Notes: a model not told the origin generated them from the letters alone. Counted from the stretch's first letter, positions 38,611 through 48,609 are shown. The stretch is DNA of 64,000 nt from Brevibacillus choshinensis (GCF_001420695.1 NZ_LJJB01000010.1:1172575-1236574), one strand, 5' to 3'. Program-made: numbers and translations.

Positions 38611-38632
38611 AAAGGGAGATTGCTCTCCCTTT
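38611..38632 (-). other. Hairpin between gap and pgk
   Basis: Stem AAAGGGAGA / TCTCCCTTT with a 4-nt loop, followed by TTTTCCC on the minus strand. It could partly terminate or stabilise the upstream gap message so that gap is expressed above pgk. Confidence 0.5.
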
Positions 38633-38659
38633 TTTTCCACAACACTTCTATTTTACGTG

Positions 38660-39679
<1,020 letters not shown>

Positions 39680-41041
39680 TTATATCGCTTTTTTATTAGA
39701 AAGTAATCCCCCTTCCGTCGAAAAGGTACGGGAGGAGAATATCGTGACAATCGGCAACAGTAAGGAAAAGAACAGAAACGGCAATGTCTGTGCTGTTGAT
39801 ACGCCCAGCGTAATCGCCATCACCATCGCCAGCCCATTCCAAGGAATCAGGACCGGCATAACCAGTGTGGTATCCATCATCGTTTTTCCTAAAAGCTCAC
39901 GGCCATTGCTCAGCTTTGAGAAACGAGCGAGGAGCGTAGAGCCTAGCACGAGAATCGGGATGGTTTGATTACAGCTGATGATGACGACCAATAGAGACAA
40001 AGCAGCTGCCTTTGCTACCAAGACTGCTCTATTGTTTGTATTGCCCATCATTTTTTCGACGATGGGGGTCAAGAGATTAGCCTTATTTAAAATTCCATTC
40101 AAGAAGCCAGCCAAAATGATCAGCAGCAACACACTGAGGATCGATACCATTCCGCCACCGTGTACCAGCTCATCCAGTGATGTACCGGAATGTAGCTCGT
40201 AACCGGTGAGCACGGAAGTAACGAATGTACGCACATCGATCGATGTCGTCAGCAAGACCAGAATGGCACTGGCTACGATTCCGTAGAGCAAGGCCGTAAC
40301 CGCCTTTACTCGAAAGGAAAAGGAGGCAATCAGTACAATCAACGGAAGCATCAGCAGCCAGCTAATGGAGTAGTGACTTGCCAATAGCTCCTGAAACATC
40401 CCAATCGTGTCACTCGAGCCTGACTGTGTACGAAACAGGTCGAAAATGAGAAACAGCACGGCGCAAATCCCGGCGGTCAACAACGCTGGACGGCGGGTCT
40501 GCCTATCCTGAGCTTCTGTCATTCCGACGTTGGCCAAAACGAGCAAACGACTACTCGAAATGGGCGAAAAACGCTCGCCGACCATCGCACCGGATATCAG
40601 TGCGCCAGCCACCATTCCAGCTGGGATGTCAGCCGCGTGGGCGATTCCCATCAAGGACAATCCGATGGTGCTCAAGGTTCCTACCGACGTACCGAGCAGA
40701 TAACTGACTCCGGCTGTCATAAGAAAGGCTAGAACCAGCAGATAGCTCACATTGACGATGGAAAGCCCGTAGTAAATGATGGCGGGAATCGTACCTCCCA
40801 TCATCAACAGGGGAATCAAGAGACCCACGAGAAACAGGATCATCAGCACAGGCTTTGTCTGTTTGACGCCATCCCAGCCAAATGCGAATTGCTGCTTCCA
40901 AGAATATCCGAGCCTTTTTACACTAACCAGTGTGACCAAGATCGCGAAAACAATCCCCAGCGCGAGCGGAAATCCGATCGTCAAGCTGAGCACGATACCT
41001 GCGATCAGCGAGAGAATCGGGAGCATCGCTGCCATAGGCAT
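39680..41041 (-). CDS. NhaC-type sodium:proton antiporter
   Basis: 453 residues from an ATG at 41041 (a TTG at 41050 overlaps its own ribosome site). About eleven to twelve membrane helices. NhaC-family features include LGTSVGTLSTIGLSLMGIA and GAMVGERFSPISSS; the C-terminal half has LLVVIISCNQTIPILVLG. Such proteins exchange Na+ for H+, though some relatives move malate or lactate. It sits 27 bp after cggR and 15 bp before gap on the same strand, so it is inside the glycolytic operon and should be controlled by CggR. That placement is unusual; a substrate linked to carbon flux (for example an organic acid) would fit but is not shown. Confidence 0.82.
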   Translation of the reverse strand: MPMAAMLPILSLIAGIVLSLTIGFPLALGIVFAILVTLVSVKRLGYSWKQQFAFGWDGVKQTKPVLMILFLVGLLIPLLMMGGTIPAIIYYGLSIVNVSYLLVLAFLMTAGVSYLLGTSVGTLSTIGLSLMGIAHAADIPAGMVAGALISGAMVGERFSPISSSRLLVLANVGMTEAQDRQTRRPALLTAGICAVLFLIFDLFRTQSGSSDTIGMFQELLASHYSISWLLMLPLIVLIASFSFRVKAVTALLYGIVASAILVLLTTSIDVRTFVTSVLTGYELHSGTSLDELVHGGGMVSILSVLLLIILAGFLNGILNKANLLTPIVEKMMGNTNNRAVLVAKAAALSLLVVIISCNQTIPILVLGSTLLARFSKLSNGRELLGKTMMDTTLVMPVLIPWNGLAMVMAITLGVSTAQTLPFLFFSLLLPIVTIFSSRTFSTEGGLLSNKKAI

Positions 41042-41068
41042 TCCAATCAACTTCCTTCCTACTTACAG

Positions 41069-42088
41069 TCATGTGGATAACAGAGACCTGGCAGCCCCTT
41101 CATCCGTGATAAGTACATTCTGACACGACTGCTTGGCAAAGGAAAGAATCGCTTTTGCTTTGCTCTCGCCCCCCGCAATGGAGAGCACCGTTTCCGCTTT
41201 ATGCACTTCTTCTAGCTGCAAACCGATGGTCGGCATGCGATGGACCGTTTCTCCTGCTTCATTAAAGTAGTAACCAAATGCTTCGGATACTGCCCCAGTG
41301 GCATCGAGCTCCTGGAGCTCTTCTTCGGAGTAGTTACGCCTTCTCGCCATCGTGATCGCGTCACCGATACCATGCAAGACAATCCGCGTGTCGCGCAGGA
41401 GCGTGAGGACATCCTGTACTTGTGGCTCCTTGACCAATGTCTGCAAGGCTTCTGGATGGAGACGATCCGGTACGTGTAGCAGACGGTAGGAAGCTCCCGT
41501 CTTGGCCGCCATCGCGGAGGCAAGCGTATTGGCCTGCAGCTCCACTCGTTCTCCTAATCCGCCACGCGCAGGTACAAATTGTACGGTGCGAAACGCTGCA
41601 GATGGAGACAGATGTTTGGCTACACTAGCAATAGAAGAGCCTCCTGTCACAGCGACGATGTCGCCTTCTTGTACGACCTGCTTGAGGACACGTGCCCCTA
41701 CGCGTCCCAGCTCCTCCTTGACCCACGGTGATAGGTCAGCATTGCCTTGAACGACGATGACTTCCGCGATACCGAGCTTTTGTTGCAGGCGTTCAGCCAG
41801 ATCTGTCAGACCAAACAATTCACCTACCAAAGGCTCCATATCGTCCAGCACACGAATTCCCTCGTCACTGAGACTCATGCCAGCCGCGGTCACATGTAGC
41901 AGCCCGGTTTCCTTTAACAGGTCTACCTCCGCTCGCAAAATCCGCTCGGTGGTATTCATGGCTTGAGCCAACCCCCTGCGTCCAATCGGCTGCAGATGAT
42001 AGATCGAGCGCAGTAGCATGTACCGCTCACGCAACACCTGAATCAAGTCGGGCACCAGCTTTTGTTGCAACTCCAGTAATCGGCGCAT
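41069..42088 (-). CDS. cggR: Central glycolytic genes regulator CggR
   Basis: 339 residues from the ATG at 42088, preceded by AAGGAAGAAGG; a longer frame upstream runs through the operator and is rejected. N-terminal helix-turn-helix (RRLLELQQKLVPDLIQVLRE then GRRGLAQAMNTTERILRAEV) and a SorC-type sugar-phosphate-binding domain (VVAVTGGSSIASVAKHL). In Bacillus CggR represses its own operon and releases DNA when fructose-1,6-bisphosphate binds. The predicted operator is at 42136-42175. Confidence 0.93.
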   Translation of the reverse strand: MRRLLELQQKLVPDLIQVLRERYMLLRSIYHLQPIGRRGLAQAMNTTERILRAEVDLLKETGLLHVTAAGMSLSDEGIRVLDDMEPLVGELFGLTDLAERLQQKLGIAEVIVVQGNADLSPWVKEELGRVGARVLKQVVQEGDIVAVTGGSSIASVAKHLSPSAAFRTVQFVPARGGLGERVELQANTLASAMAAKTGASYRLLHVPDRLHPEALQTLVKEPQVQDVLTLLRDTRIVLHGIGDAITMARRRNYSEEELQELDATGAVSEAFGYYFNEAGETVHRMPTIGLQLEEVHKAETVLSIAGGESKAKAILSFAKQSCQNVLITDEGAARSLLST

Positions 42089-42135
42089 GTACCTTCTTCC
42101 TTGCTTGAGTAGATGTATGAATCGGATTTTTGATC

Positions 42136-42175
42136 GGGACTTATTTTGTCCCTCTATATACATTTTATGTCCCGG
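42136..42175 (-). promoter_or_regulatory. CggR operator
   Basis: Minus strand reads CGGGAC-N6-TGTA-N5-AGGGAC-N6-AGTC, two direct half-repeats very close to the B. subtilis operator CGGGAC-N6-TGTC-N4-CGGGAC-N6-TGTC (recalled). It lies 48-87 bp upstream of the cggR ATG. Confidence 0.85.
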
Positions 42176-42272
42176 TCGATGCAAAAAAAAGAAACTTCAC
42201 TTACAACACGAATGTAGCATAATTGTTAGAAACTTGCAAGACCTCCCCATGCCCATGGCGAGGGGAGAGTGC

Positions 42273-42545
42273 TTACCTGTTTACTCGACTGATCAGCTCC
42301 TGCCTGAGCTCCGGGAACGTCACTACGTGCGAGATGGAGCGAAACACGATTTCTCCGTCGATCTCGACAACCGGAATCACCAGCATCATTTCCTCGTGAA
42401 GAGATGGATTACTCTCAATATCAACCACCTGCAAACGAAGGGGGAGCTCCTCCGCCAAAGCGCGGATCATGAGCTCCACCTCGTCGCACAGATGACATTT
42501 TTTCCTTCCATAGAGGACTATGTCAAACGCCCTTTCATTTCCCAA
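42273..42545 (-). CDS. Glutaredoxin-family thiol protein
   Basis: 90 residues. Thioredoxin-like fold with redox motif CHLC (residues 17-20 in YGRKKCHLCDEVE) and the cis-proline segment VIPVVEIDG. It starts with TTG at 42545, three bases past the rpoN stop, with GAGG upstream. The pairing with rpoN suggests cotranscription. Its substrate is unknown; small family members act as protein disulfide reductants. Confidence 0.85.
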   Translation of the reverse strand: MGNERAFDIVLYGRKKCHLCDEVELMIRALAEELPLRLQVVDIESNPSLHEEMMLVIPVVEIDGEIVFRSISHVVTFPELRQELISRVNR

Positions 42546-42548
42546 CCA

Positions 42549-43922
42549 CTAAAACCTCTTTCGTTTCGCCGAGGACGGAATCATCATTTCTTCCCGATAT
42601 TTCGCAACCGTACGGCGAGATATTTCAATACCCTCACTCTGCAGCATTTCTCCGAGCTTTTGATCAGACAGCGGTGCTTTCCGATCCTCCTGTTCGATCA
42701 GAGCCTTGATCCTACGCTTGACGCTCTCCGATGAAGTCGATTCTCCATTGGAGGTGGAAAGTGCGGAGGTAAAGAAATACTTCAGCTCGAAAATACCCCG
42801 TGGCGTCTGAACGTATTTGTTGCTCGTTGCCCGGCTGATGGTGGATTCGTGCAGGTTTACCCGTTCAGCGATTTCCTTTTGCGTCATCGGCTTGAGATAA
42901 TGGACGCCGCGATCGAAAAAGTCTTGCTGCATTTCCACGATGGCCTGCGTCACTCGCATCAGCGTCAATCTGCGTTGCTCCAAACTTTTCGCCAGCCACA
43001 TCGCTGCATTGAGCTTTTCATGGATAAATTGCTTGGCTTCTTCCTGACTCTTTTGCTGGCTCAACATTTTTTCGTAAAAGCTGTTGATCTTCAAGCGTGG
43101 CGTGGCAATGTCATTGACTAGGACGACATACTCGTTCCCTACTTTTTCTACGGCCACATCCGGAATGACATAACGCGTCTCTACACGGGAATACGCTGCA
43201 CCTGGACGTGGATTTAGGGTACGAACCAGATCTGCCATCGTCTGTACATCCTGTGGCGTACATCCCACTTTATCAGCAATACGTTGATAGCGTTTATCCG
43301 CCAGGTCCTGCAGATGGAAGCGCACCACTTGCACAATCTTTTCATCATCGAGTGCCAGATGCTCCAGCTGCAGCAGCAAACATTCCTCCAGACTACGCGC
43401 TGCCACACCTACCGGGTCAAAATGCTGCAAAACGGACAGCACATCTTCAATCTCTAGCAGCTCTGCCCCCAGCTTTTCGCCCGCTTCCTCAAGTGTGACT
43501 TCCAGATAGCCCTTTTCATCCAGGTTCCCAATCAAAAACAGGGCAATCTTTCTTTGCAGCGGTGAAAATCCTTTTACATACCCTAGTTGGCTCTCCAGAT
43601 GCTCATACAAGGTATCCGCACCTTGCTGAACATAATCAAGAGGATTGTAAGTGCTTTCATTTTTGGATACAGTGTACTCGCCAGATGCCCGATTCCCTAC
43701 AATTTCCTTCCAGTCGATTTCCGGTGTCGGCTTTTCCGCTTTTGCCGTGGCAATTTCACGAGGTGCTTCCAGATCAATGACCGGGTTCTCGTTTGCCTGC
43801 TCCTGCAAGTAGGAAATCAGATCGATGGCGGAATACTGCAATATGGTAATTGCCTGACGCAACTCTGGCGTCATCACTAACTTCAGCGTCTGTTCTTGAA
43901 ACAATCCAAGTCCCATGTTCAT
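42549..43922 (-). CDS. rpoN: RNA polymerase sigma-54 factor
   Basis: 457 residues from the ATG at 43922 (AAGGGGC upstream). N-terminal Gln/Leu-rich activator-interacting region (GLGLFQEQTLKLVMTPELRQ), core-binding middle, helix-turn-helix MTQKEIAERVNLHESTISRA, and the RpoN box RRTVAKYREEMMIPSS near the C-terminus. It directs polymerase to -24/-12 promoters with AAA+ activators. Two such promoters are predicted in this window, at 18184 and 19618. Its activators are not in the window. Confidence 0.97.
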   Translation of the reverse strand: MNMGLGLFQEQTLKLVMTPELRQAITILQYSAIDLISYLQEQANENPVIDLEAPREIATAKAEKPTPEIDWKEIVGNRASGEYTVSKNESTYNPLDYVQQGADTLYEHLESQLGYVKGFSPLQRKIALFLIGNLDEKGYLEVTLEEAGEKLGAELLEIEDVLSVLQHFDPVGVAARSLEECLLLQLEHLALDDEKIVQVVRFHLQDLADKRYQRIADKVGCTPQDVQTMADLVRTLNPRPGAAYSRVETRYVIPDVAVEKVGNEYVVLVNDIATPRLKINSFYEKMLSQQKSQEEAKQFIHEKLNAAMWLAKSLEQRRLTLMRVTQAIVEMQQDFFDRGVHYLKPMTQKEIAERVNLHESTISRATSNKYVQTPRGIFELKYFFTSALSTSNGESTSSESVKRRIKALIEQEDRKAPLSDQKLGEMLQSEGIEISRRTVAKYREEMMIPSSAKRKRF

Positions 43923-44033
43923 GAAGCTCGCCCCTTTCCTCTCCCGCACTTCCTCTTGCTGTTCTTTCTCGTCTATATAGCCATTATATTCGTTCTCTCT
44001 TGCAATTTTCCTGCCAATAATTGATTACCTAGC

Positions 44034-44068
44034 GGAAAAAAGTGACCTTTTGATAAAAGGTCACTTTC
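44034..44068 (-). terminator. Terminator after second FecCD pair
   Basis: Stem AAAGTGACCTTTT / AAAAGGTCACTTT with a 3-nt loop and T-run on the minus strand. Confidence 0.88.
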
Positions 44069-44083
44069 GCATCGTGCTGCTGC

Positions 44084-45124
44084 CTATTCTTGACGGCTCC
44101 GATACAGCAGGTACATAAAAAAGGGAGCTCCAATTGCCGCCGTAAATACACCAGCAGGAACATCCAGCGGTACAAAAAGAGTACGGGCTGCCAAATCCGC
44201 AAGCAAGACAAAGATTCCGCCTAACAGAGCAGACGATGGCAGCAATGCTCCATACGAGGAGCCAACCAGCTTGCGTGCCATATGAGGAGCCATGAGCCCG
44301 ACGAAACCAATTCCGCCTGCGATCCCGACTGCCGCTGCCGCTAGCGCTACACTGACCGCAATCAAGAGAAGTCGTTTCTTCTCTACTCGTACCCCCACGC
44401 CTTTCGCGACATCATCTCCCAGCTCCTGAGCATTGAGTGTCCGAGCTTGGCTCAAGGTAATGAGCAGAAAGCCGATGATCCACGGCAATAGCGCAAACAC
44501 ATGATCCCAAGAAGTTCCGTATACCGTTCCCGACATCCAGCCGAGTGCCTGGGAAGCCAAATACAACGGCCCTGAAATCATGAAGTAAACAGATAGCGCA
44601 CCCATCGCCGTTGAGATCGAGACCCCGATCAGGGCAAAGCGAAACGGGGACAGTCCTCTTTTCCAGGCTGTCACATACGTCAGGGATGCCGCAAAGAACC
44701 CACCGACCAGCGCTACCAAAGGCAACCAGTGAATGCTGTAGGCTCCATTGGAAAAGGCAATAAACGCTACCGCCGCTGCTGTCGCTCCGTTTGTCGTGCC
44801 GATCAGATCAGGCGAAGCCAACGGATTGCGGACCAGTGCTTGCAAAATGGCACCCGAGACAGCCAAGGCCGCTCCCACCATTACCGATACCAATATTCGG
44901 GGCAAACGTAAATTGACCACGACGAGCTGATAAGTGCTATCGCCCATTCCGACCAACGATTTCAACACTTCTGACACGGGTATGCGAATGCTTCCCAGTC
45001 CAATGCTTGTGACAATCACGCCGACCAACAGCGCAATCAACAAACAGAGAATCGTGATGGAGCGTACATCCAACTGAAACGAATACACTGGCTTTTGACT
45101 GCGAACGATTGTATACCTACTCAT
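44084..45124 (-). CDS. FecCD-family siderophore ABC permease
   Basis: 346 residues, FecCD type: NLRLPRILVSVMVGAALAVSG, RNPLASPDLIGTTNGA, LGDDVAKGVG and GGIGFVGLMAPHMAR. The start overlaps the previous permease by eight bases. No ATPase gene is adjacent; the ATPase at 32669 is the candidate partner. It follows a paralogous permease in the same operon. Confidence 0.92.
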   Translation of the reverse strand: MSRYTIVRSQKPVYSFQLDVRSITILCLLIALLVGVIVTSIGLGSIRIPVSEVLKSLVGMGDSTYQLVVVNLRLPRILVSVMVGAALAVSGAILQALVRNPLASPDLIGTTNGATAAAVAFIAFSNGAYSIHWLPLVALVGGFFAASLTYVTAWKRGLSPFRFALIGVSISTAMGALSVYFMISGPLYLASQALGWMSGTVYGTSWDHVFALLPWIIGFLLITLSQARTLNAQELGDDVAKGVGVRVEKKRLLLIAVSVALAAAAVGIAGGIGFVGLMAPHMARKLVGSSYGALLPSSALLGGIFVLLADLAARTLFVPLDVPAGVFTAAIGAPFFMYLLYRSRQE

Positions 45125-46127
45125 GCGCCCTCCTTCTCACAATGGCAATGACAAATGGCACGCCAATCACAGCCGTCGCCACCCCCACGGGAACCTCCTC
45201 CGGCATCAGCAAGAATCGTGAGACTAGATCAGCTAATAAGAGAAATATACCTCCTAGCACGACGCTGTACGGAATGACCCAGCGATGGTCAAAGCCAACC
45301 AGGTAGCGACAGATGTGCGGAATCATAATTCCCACAAAGCCGATGGGGCCTGTCAGTGCAACAGAGCCACCTGCGAGGAGCACAACCACCAGCACGATCC
45401 CTGCCTTGACCCAGACGATTTTTTGCCCCAGGCTTTTTGCGACATCATCGCCGAGCGCCATCAGATTGAGAGATCCTGCCAGCAATATTGCACAGATCCA
45501 GCCACCCACCAAATACGGGATGATCATCTGTGCATGGCGTAAATCCCTTCCTGACACAGATCCTACCAACCAATAGAGCGCTTCTTCCATCGTTTTGTTG
45601 TCGATGAGCATAAAGAGAGAGGTAAGCGAGGATGCGAATGCGGCAACGGCCGCTCCAGCCAATGTAACCTTTAGGGGAGACATGCCCCCTCGCCCGGCAG
45701 ACCCTAGCATGTACACAATCATGGCCGTCAAGCCCGCTCCCAAAAACCCGACCCACATCAATTGGGAAAAGGAAAACATTGACCCAAACAAAAACAAGGC
45801 GATGACAATCATAAATGCCGCTCCGGAATTGATTCCAAACACAGAGGGAGAAGCCAAAGGATTACGCGTCAAGGCTTGTAACAGAACGCCTGCAACCGCC
45901 AGGCTACCTCCGACGAATGCAGCCGTAATGGCACGAGGTACTCTCGTATGCTGAATAATGAGGTGCTCATTGCTGCCGGTAAAGCTGGTATACGCTTCGA
46001 TCGCAGTCGTAATCCGAAAATTTTGAATGCCGTATAGCACGCTAGCGACCATCGCTATACCCAAAAGGATGACTCCTATGATCAGGACAGCCGACTTTTG
46101 AAAGCGGCTGCGCAAAAGAGATTCCAC
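45117..46127 (-). CDS. FecCD-family siderophore ABC permease
   Basis: 336 residues, similar in length and motifs to the permease at 30605 (HTRVPRAITAAFVGGSLAVAG, RNPLASPSVFGINSGAA, GPIGFVGIMIPHICR). A GTG start at 46127 follows AGGTAGGG. It is divergent from the binding protein at 46300 with Fur boxes between. Confidence 0.92.
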   Translation of the reverse strand: MESLLRSRFQKSAVLIIGVILLGIAMVASVLYGIQNFRITTAIEAYTSFTGSNEHLIIQHTRVPRAITAAFVGGSLAVAGVLLQALTRNPLASPSVFGINSGAAFMIVIALFLFGSMFSFSQLMWVGFLGAGLTAMIVYMLGSAGRGGMSPLKVTLAGAAVAAFASSLTSLFMLIDNKTMEEALYWLVGSVSGRDLRHAQMIIPYLVGGWICAILLAGSLNLMALGDDVAKSLGQKIVWVKAGIVLVVVLLAGGSVALTGPIGFVGIMIPHICRYLVGFDHRWVIPYSVVLGGIFLLLADLVSRFLLMPEEVPVGVATAVIGVPFVIAIVRRRAHE

Positions 46128-46192
46128 GGCTGTTCCCTACCTTCTCCAATTACATTTTTTTCATTGTAAGCTGTTTTTTTGGGAGTAGTCAA

Positions 46193-46213
46193 TGAAAATG
46201 ATTATTATTATCA
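46193..46213. promoter_or_regulatory. Overlapping Fur boxes
   Basis: Two overlapping matches, TGAAAATGATTATTA and TGATTATTATTATCA, in the divergent control region of permeases and binding protein. Confidence 0.75.
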
Positions 46214-46264
46214 AATAATCGTTGACAAGACATTTCCTTAATTATACAGTATGTCTTGAATAAA

Positions 46265-46279
46265 TGATAATGAATATCA
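46265..46279. promoter_or_regulatory. Fur box
   Basis: TGATAATGAATATCA, one mismatch to consensus, directly before the binding-protein ribosome site. Confidence 0.78.
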
Positions 46280-46299
46280 ATTTCAGGAGGTCTTTCATC

Positions 46300-47301
46300 A
46301 TGCTTGCCTATCGTAAGCCAGCATTTCAGGCACTCTGCTCCGTCGGTTTATCTCTCATGCTGCTCGTTACAGGTTGCGGCGGTGGCGGTCAAAACGCCAC
46401 GAATAATCAACCAGCGCCAGCACAGACTCCCCCTACTCCATCCTCTAACGACAACAGCGGTGAAGTACGGAAAATCAAACATGCGATGGGAGAAACCGAG
46501 ATCAAAGGGAATATCGAACGTGTCGTCATTCTCACCAACGAAGGCACGGAGGCGCTACTCAGCCTCGGCGTCAAACCTGTAGGTGCAGTCAAATCTTGGC
46601 AAGGTGAACCATGGTACAACCACATCAAGGACAAAATGCAAGGGGTCACGGATCTCGGTGAGGAAACACAGCCCAACATCGAGCTGATCGCCAGTCTGAA
46701 ACCGGATCTGATCATCGGAAACAAGGTACGCCAAGAGAAGATTTATTCCCAGCTCTCCTCCATCGCGCCTACCGTCTTTGCCGCAGACTTGACTGGCGAC
46801 TGGAAAATCAACTTCCAGCTGTACGCAGAAACACTCAACAAAAAGGCAGAAGGCGATGCACTCATGGCATCGTTTGACAAACGAGTGGAAGAAGCCAAAG
46901 TCAAGCTAGGCGATAAGACCAAGACCAAGGTCTCCATCGTTCGCTTCCTCCCAGGGAAAGTTCGTCTTTATATGAAAGATACGTTTGCGGGCGTGCTGTT
47001 CAACCAGCTCGGATTTGCCCGTCCAGCTTCCCAAGATAAAGACGAATTCATGCTAGTGATCGCCAAAGAACAAATGACAGAAGCAGACGGCGATGTCCTG
47101 TTCTACTGGGTCTCCGACTACGATGATAAAGCCGCGGCTGCCAATCGCGACGAATGGGTCAACGATCCTCTCTGGAAAAACCTCAGTGTGGTGAAAAACA
47201 ATCAGGTATTTCAGGTAGATGAAGTCATCTGGAATACCGGCGGCGGTTTGTTGTCTGCCAATCTGTTACTCGACGAGATCGTGAAGCACTTCACCAAATA
47301 A
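46300..47301 (+). CDS. Iron-siderophore ABC transporter substrate-binding lipoprotein
   Basis: 333 residues from the ATG at 46300, which has AGGAGG 9 nt upstream; a longer reading would start inside the Fur box. Lipobox LVTGC near residue 24. Class III binding protein with HAMGETEIKGNIERVVILT and IASLKPDLIIG, like its paralogues at 29382 and 47614. Partner of the divergent permeases at 44084-46127. Confidence 0.9.
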   Translation: MLAYRKPAFQALCSVGLSLMLLVTGCGGGGQNATNNQPAPAQTPPTPSSNDNSGEVRKIKHAMGETEIKGNIERVVILTNEGTEALLSLGVKPVGAVKSWQGEPWYNHIKDKMQGVTDLGEETQPNIELIASLKPDLIIGNKVRQEKIYSQLSSIAPTVFAADLTGDWKINFQLYAETLNKKAEGDALMASFDKRVEEAKVKLGDKTKTKVSIVRFLPGKVRLYMKDTFAGVLFNQLGFARPASQDKDEFMLVIAKEQMTEADGDVLFYWVSDYDDKAAAANRDEWVNDPLWKNLSVVKNNQVFQVDEVIWNTGGGLLSANLLLDEIVKHFTK

Positions 47302-47327
47302 AAAGCGATGCCAAGAAGCAAAGCAAG

Positions 47328-47356
47328 AAGGGCAGTCGTCTTGACGCGGCTGCCCC
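47328..47356 (+). terminator. Possible terminator after binding-protein gene
   Basis: Hairpin GGGCAG ... CTGCCC with a weak T-rich tail (CCTTTCTTT). Confidence 0.4.
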
Positions 47357-47416
47357 ATCCTTTCTTTACATGAGTTCACCCTCACGAAAAAATTGAACCA
47401 AAAGCAGGTTTTTTGT

Positions 47417-47446
47417 TTGCATTTGGCTCGTTAAATGACTTATAAT
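47417..47446 (+). promoter_or_regulatory. Sigma-A promoter of tRNA-Arg
   Basis: TTGCAT (47417-47422), 18-bp spacer, perfect TATAAT (47441-47446), 27 bp before the tRNA 5' end. Confidence 0.65.
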
Positions 47447-47472
47447 AGGTAAGTATCGCTTTTCCATACTGC

Positions 47473-47547
47473 ACGCCTGTAGCTCAGTGGATAGAGCAAT
47501 GGTCTCCGGAACCATGTGCGGGGGTTCGATTCCCTTCAGGCGTACCA
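47473..47547 (+). tRNA. tRNA-Arg (anticodon CCG)
   Basis: 75 nt including an encoded CCA. Acceptor stem ACGCCTG / CAGGCGT, anticodon loop CTCCGGA giving CCG for codon CGG, T-arm GGTTCGATTCC. Single gene between two siderophore-receptor genes, with its own promoter and terminator. Confidence 0.95.
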
Positions 47548-47558
47548 TAGAACTTGAG

Positions 47559-47592
47559 AGAAGACTGGATGATTCCAGTCTTCTTTTGTTTT
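47559..47592 (+). terminator. Terminator after tRNA-Arg
   Basis: Stem AGAAGACTGG / CCAGTCTTCT followed by TTTTGTTTT. Confidence 0.88.
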
Positions 47593-47613
47593 ACTCCCCT
47601 TACTAAGCCACCT

Positions 47614-48609
47614 CTACTGATTGATATCTGCGAAAATCTTTTCGATGTCTTTGACCATCAGGTTCGCCGCAATGATTCCACCCGAAGAGTTCCAGATTGC
47701 CTCGTTTACTTGATAGGTACGATTCTTCTTGGTCACATCCATATTTTGAGCAAGCGGATCACTGAGCCATTCTTTTACTGTCTGGGTCGCTCCATCGTCC
47801 CCTTCACGATCGGATGCAAAGTAGAAGAAAACATCCCCGTCGAGTACAGCCATCTGCTCTTTTGCTATATCCGCAGTGAATTCATCCTTGTTCTGTGCTT
47901 CCGGTCGTGCAAAGCCGATCTTTTCGAGGATGACACCGGCAAAGTTGTTTTTGTAATAGACTCTTACTTTGCCAGGCTGGAATCGAGCCAATGATACTTG
48001 CATCTTGGTTTTGTCCCCGAGCTTTGTCTTCGCTTCGTCTATGTTTTTATGAAAAGCTTTAAGTACAGCTGCACCTTCTGCTTCTTTGTTCACTGCCTTT
48101 GCATACAGCTCAAAGTTTTCAATCATACTGTCACCCAGATTTTCTGTAAACACGGTGGGCGCAATCGACAAAAGCTGGGAATAGATTTTCTCCTGACGCA
48201 CCTTTGTACCGAGGATCAAATCCGGCTTCAGGCTGGCGATCAGCTCCATATTGGGCTGAGTTTCATCCCCGACAACTTCCACGCCACCCATTTGATCTTT
48301 GATATGGTCAAACCACGGTTCACCGATCCAGGATTTCACAGCCCCTACCGGTTTGATTCCCAATGCCAGCAAGCTCTCTGTCCCTTGGTTGGTCAACACG
48401 ACGATTCGCTGGGGGGTTCCTGTAATTTTTGTCTCCCCCATAGCATGTGTAATGGTTCTCGCTTCTTCAGCGGCTGGCGTTGTACTATCCGTAGCTGCTG
48501 GCGTTTGAGTTGCATTGGTTGCAGGTGCTGCAGTTTGACTGCCGCATGCCGATACGAGCAAGGACAGCATCATGAGCATGAGCAGTACGATTTTTCCTTT
48601 GGTAAACAA
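47614..48609 (-). CDS. Iron-siderophore ABC transporter substrate-binding lipoprotein
   Basis: 331 residues from a TTG at 48609, chosen because GGGAGGG lies 7 nt upstream; a GTG at 48639 would put that site inside the gene. Lipobox LVSAC near residue 21. Similar to the paralogue at 46300 (HAMGETKITGTPQRIVVLT, SWIGEPWFDHIKDQMGGVE). No transport genes are adjacent in its own direction, so it likely feeds one of the two FecCD pairs with a different siderophore. A weaker Fur box lies upstream at 48646. Confidence 0.88.
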   Translation of the reverse strand: MFTKGKIVLLMLMMLSLLVSACGSQTAAPATNATQTPAATDSTTPAAEEARTITHAMGETKITGTPQRIVVLTNQGTESLLALGIKPVGAVKSWIGEPWFDHIKDQMGGVEVVGDETQPNMELIASLKPDLILGTKVRQEKIYSQLLSIAPTVFTENLGDSMIENFELYAKAVNKEAEGAAVLKAFHKNIDEAKTKLGDKTKMQVSLARFQPGKVRVYYKNNFAGVILEKIGFARPEAQNKDEFTADIAKEQMAVLDGDVFFYFASDREGDDGATQTVKEWLSDPLAQNMDVTKKNRTYQVNEAIWNSSGGIIAANLMVKDIEKIFADINQ

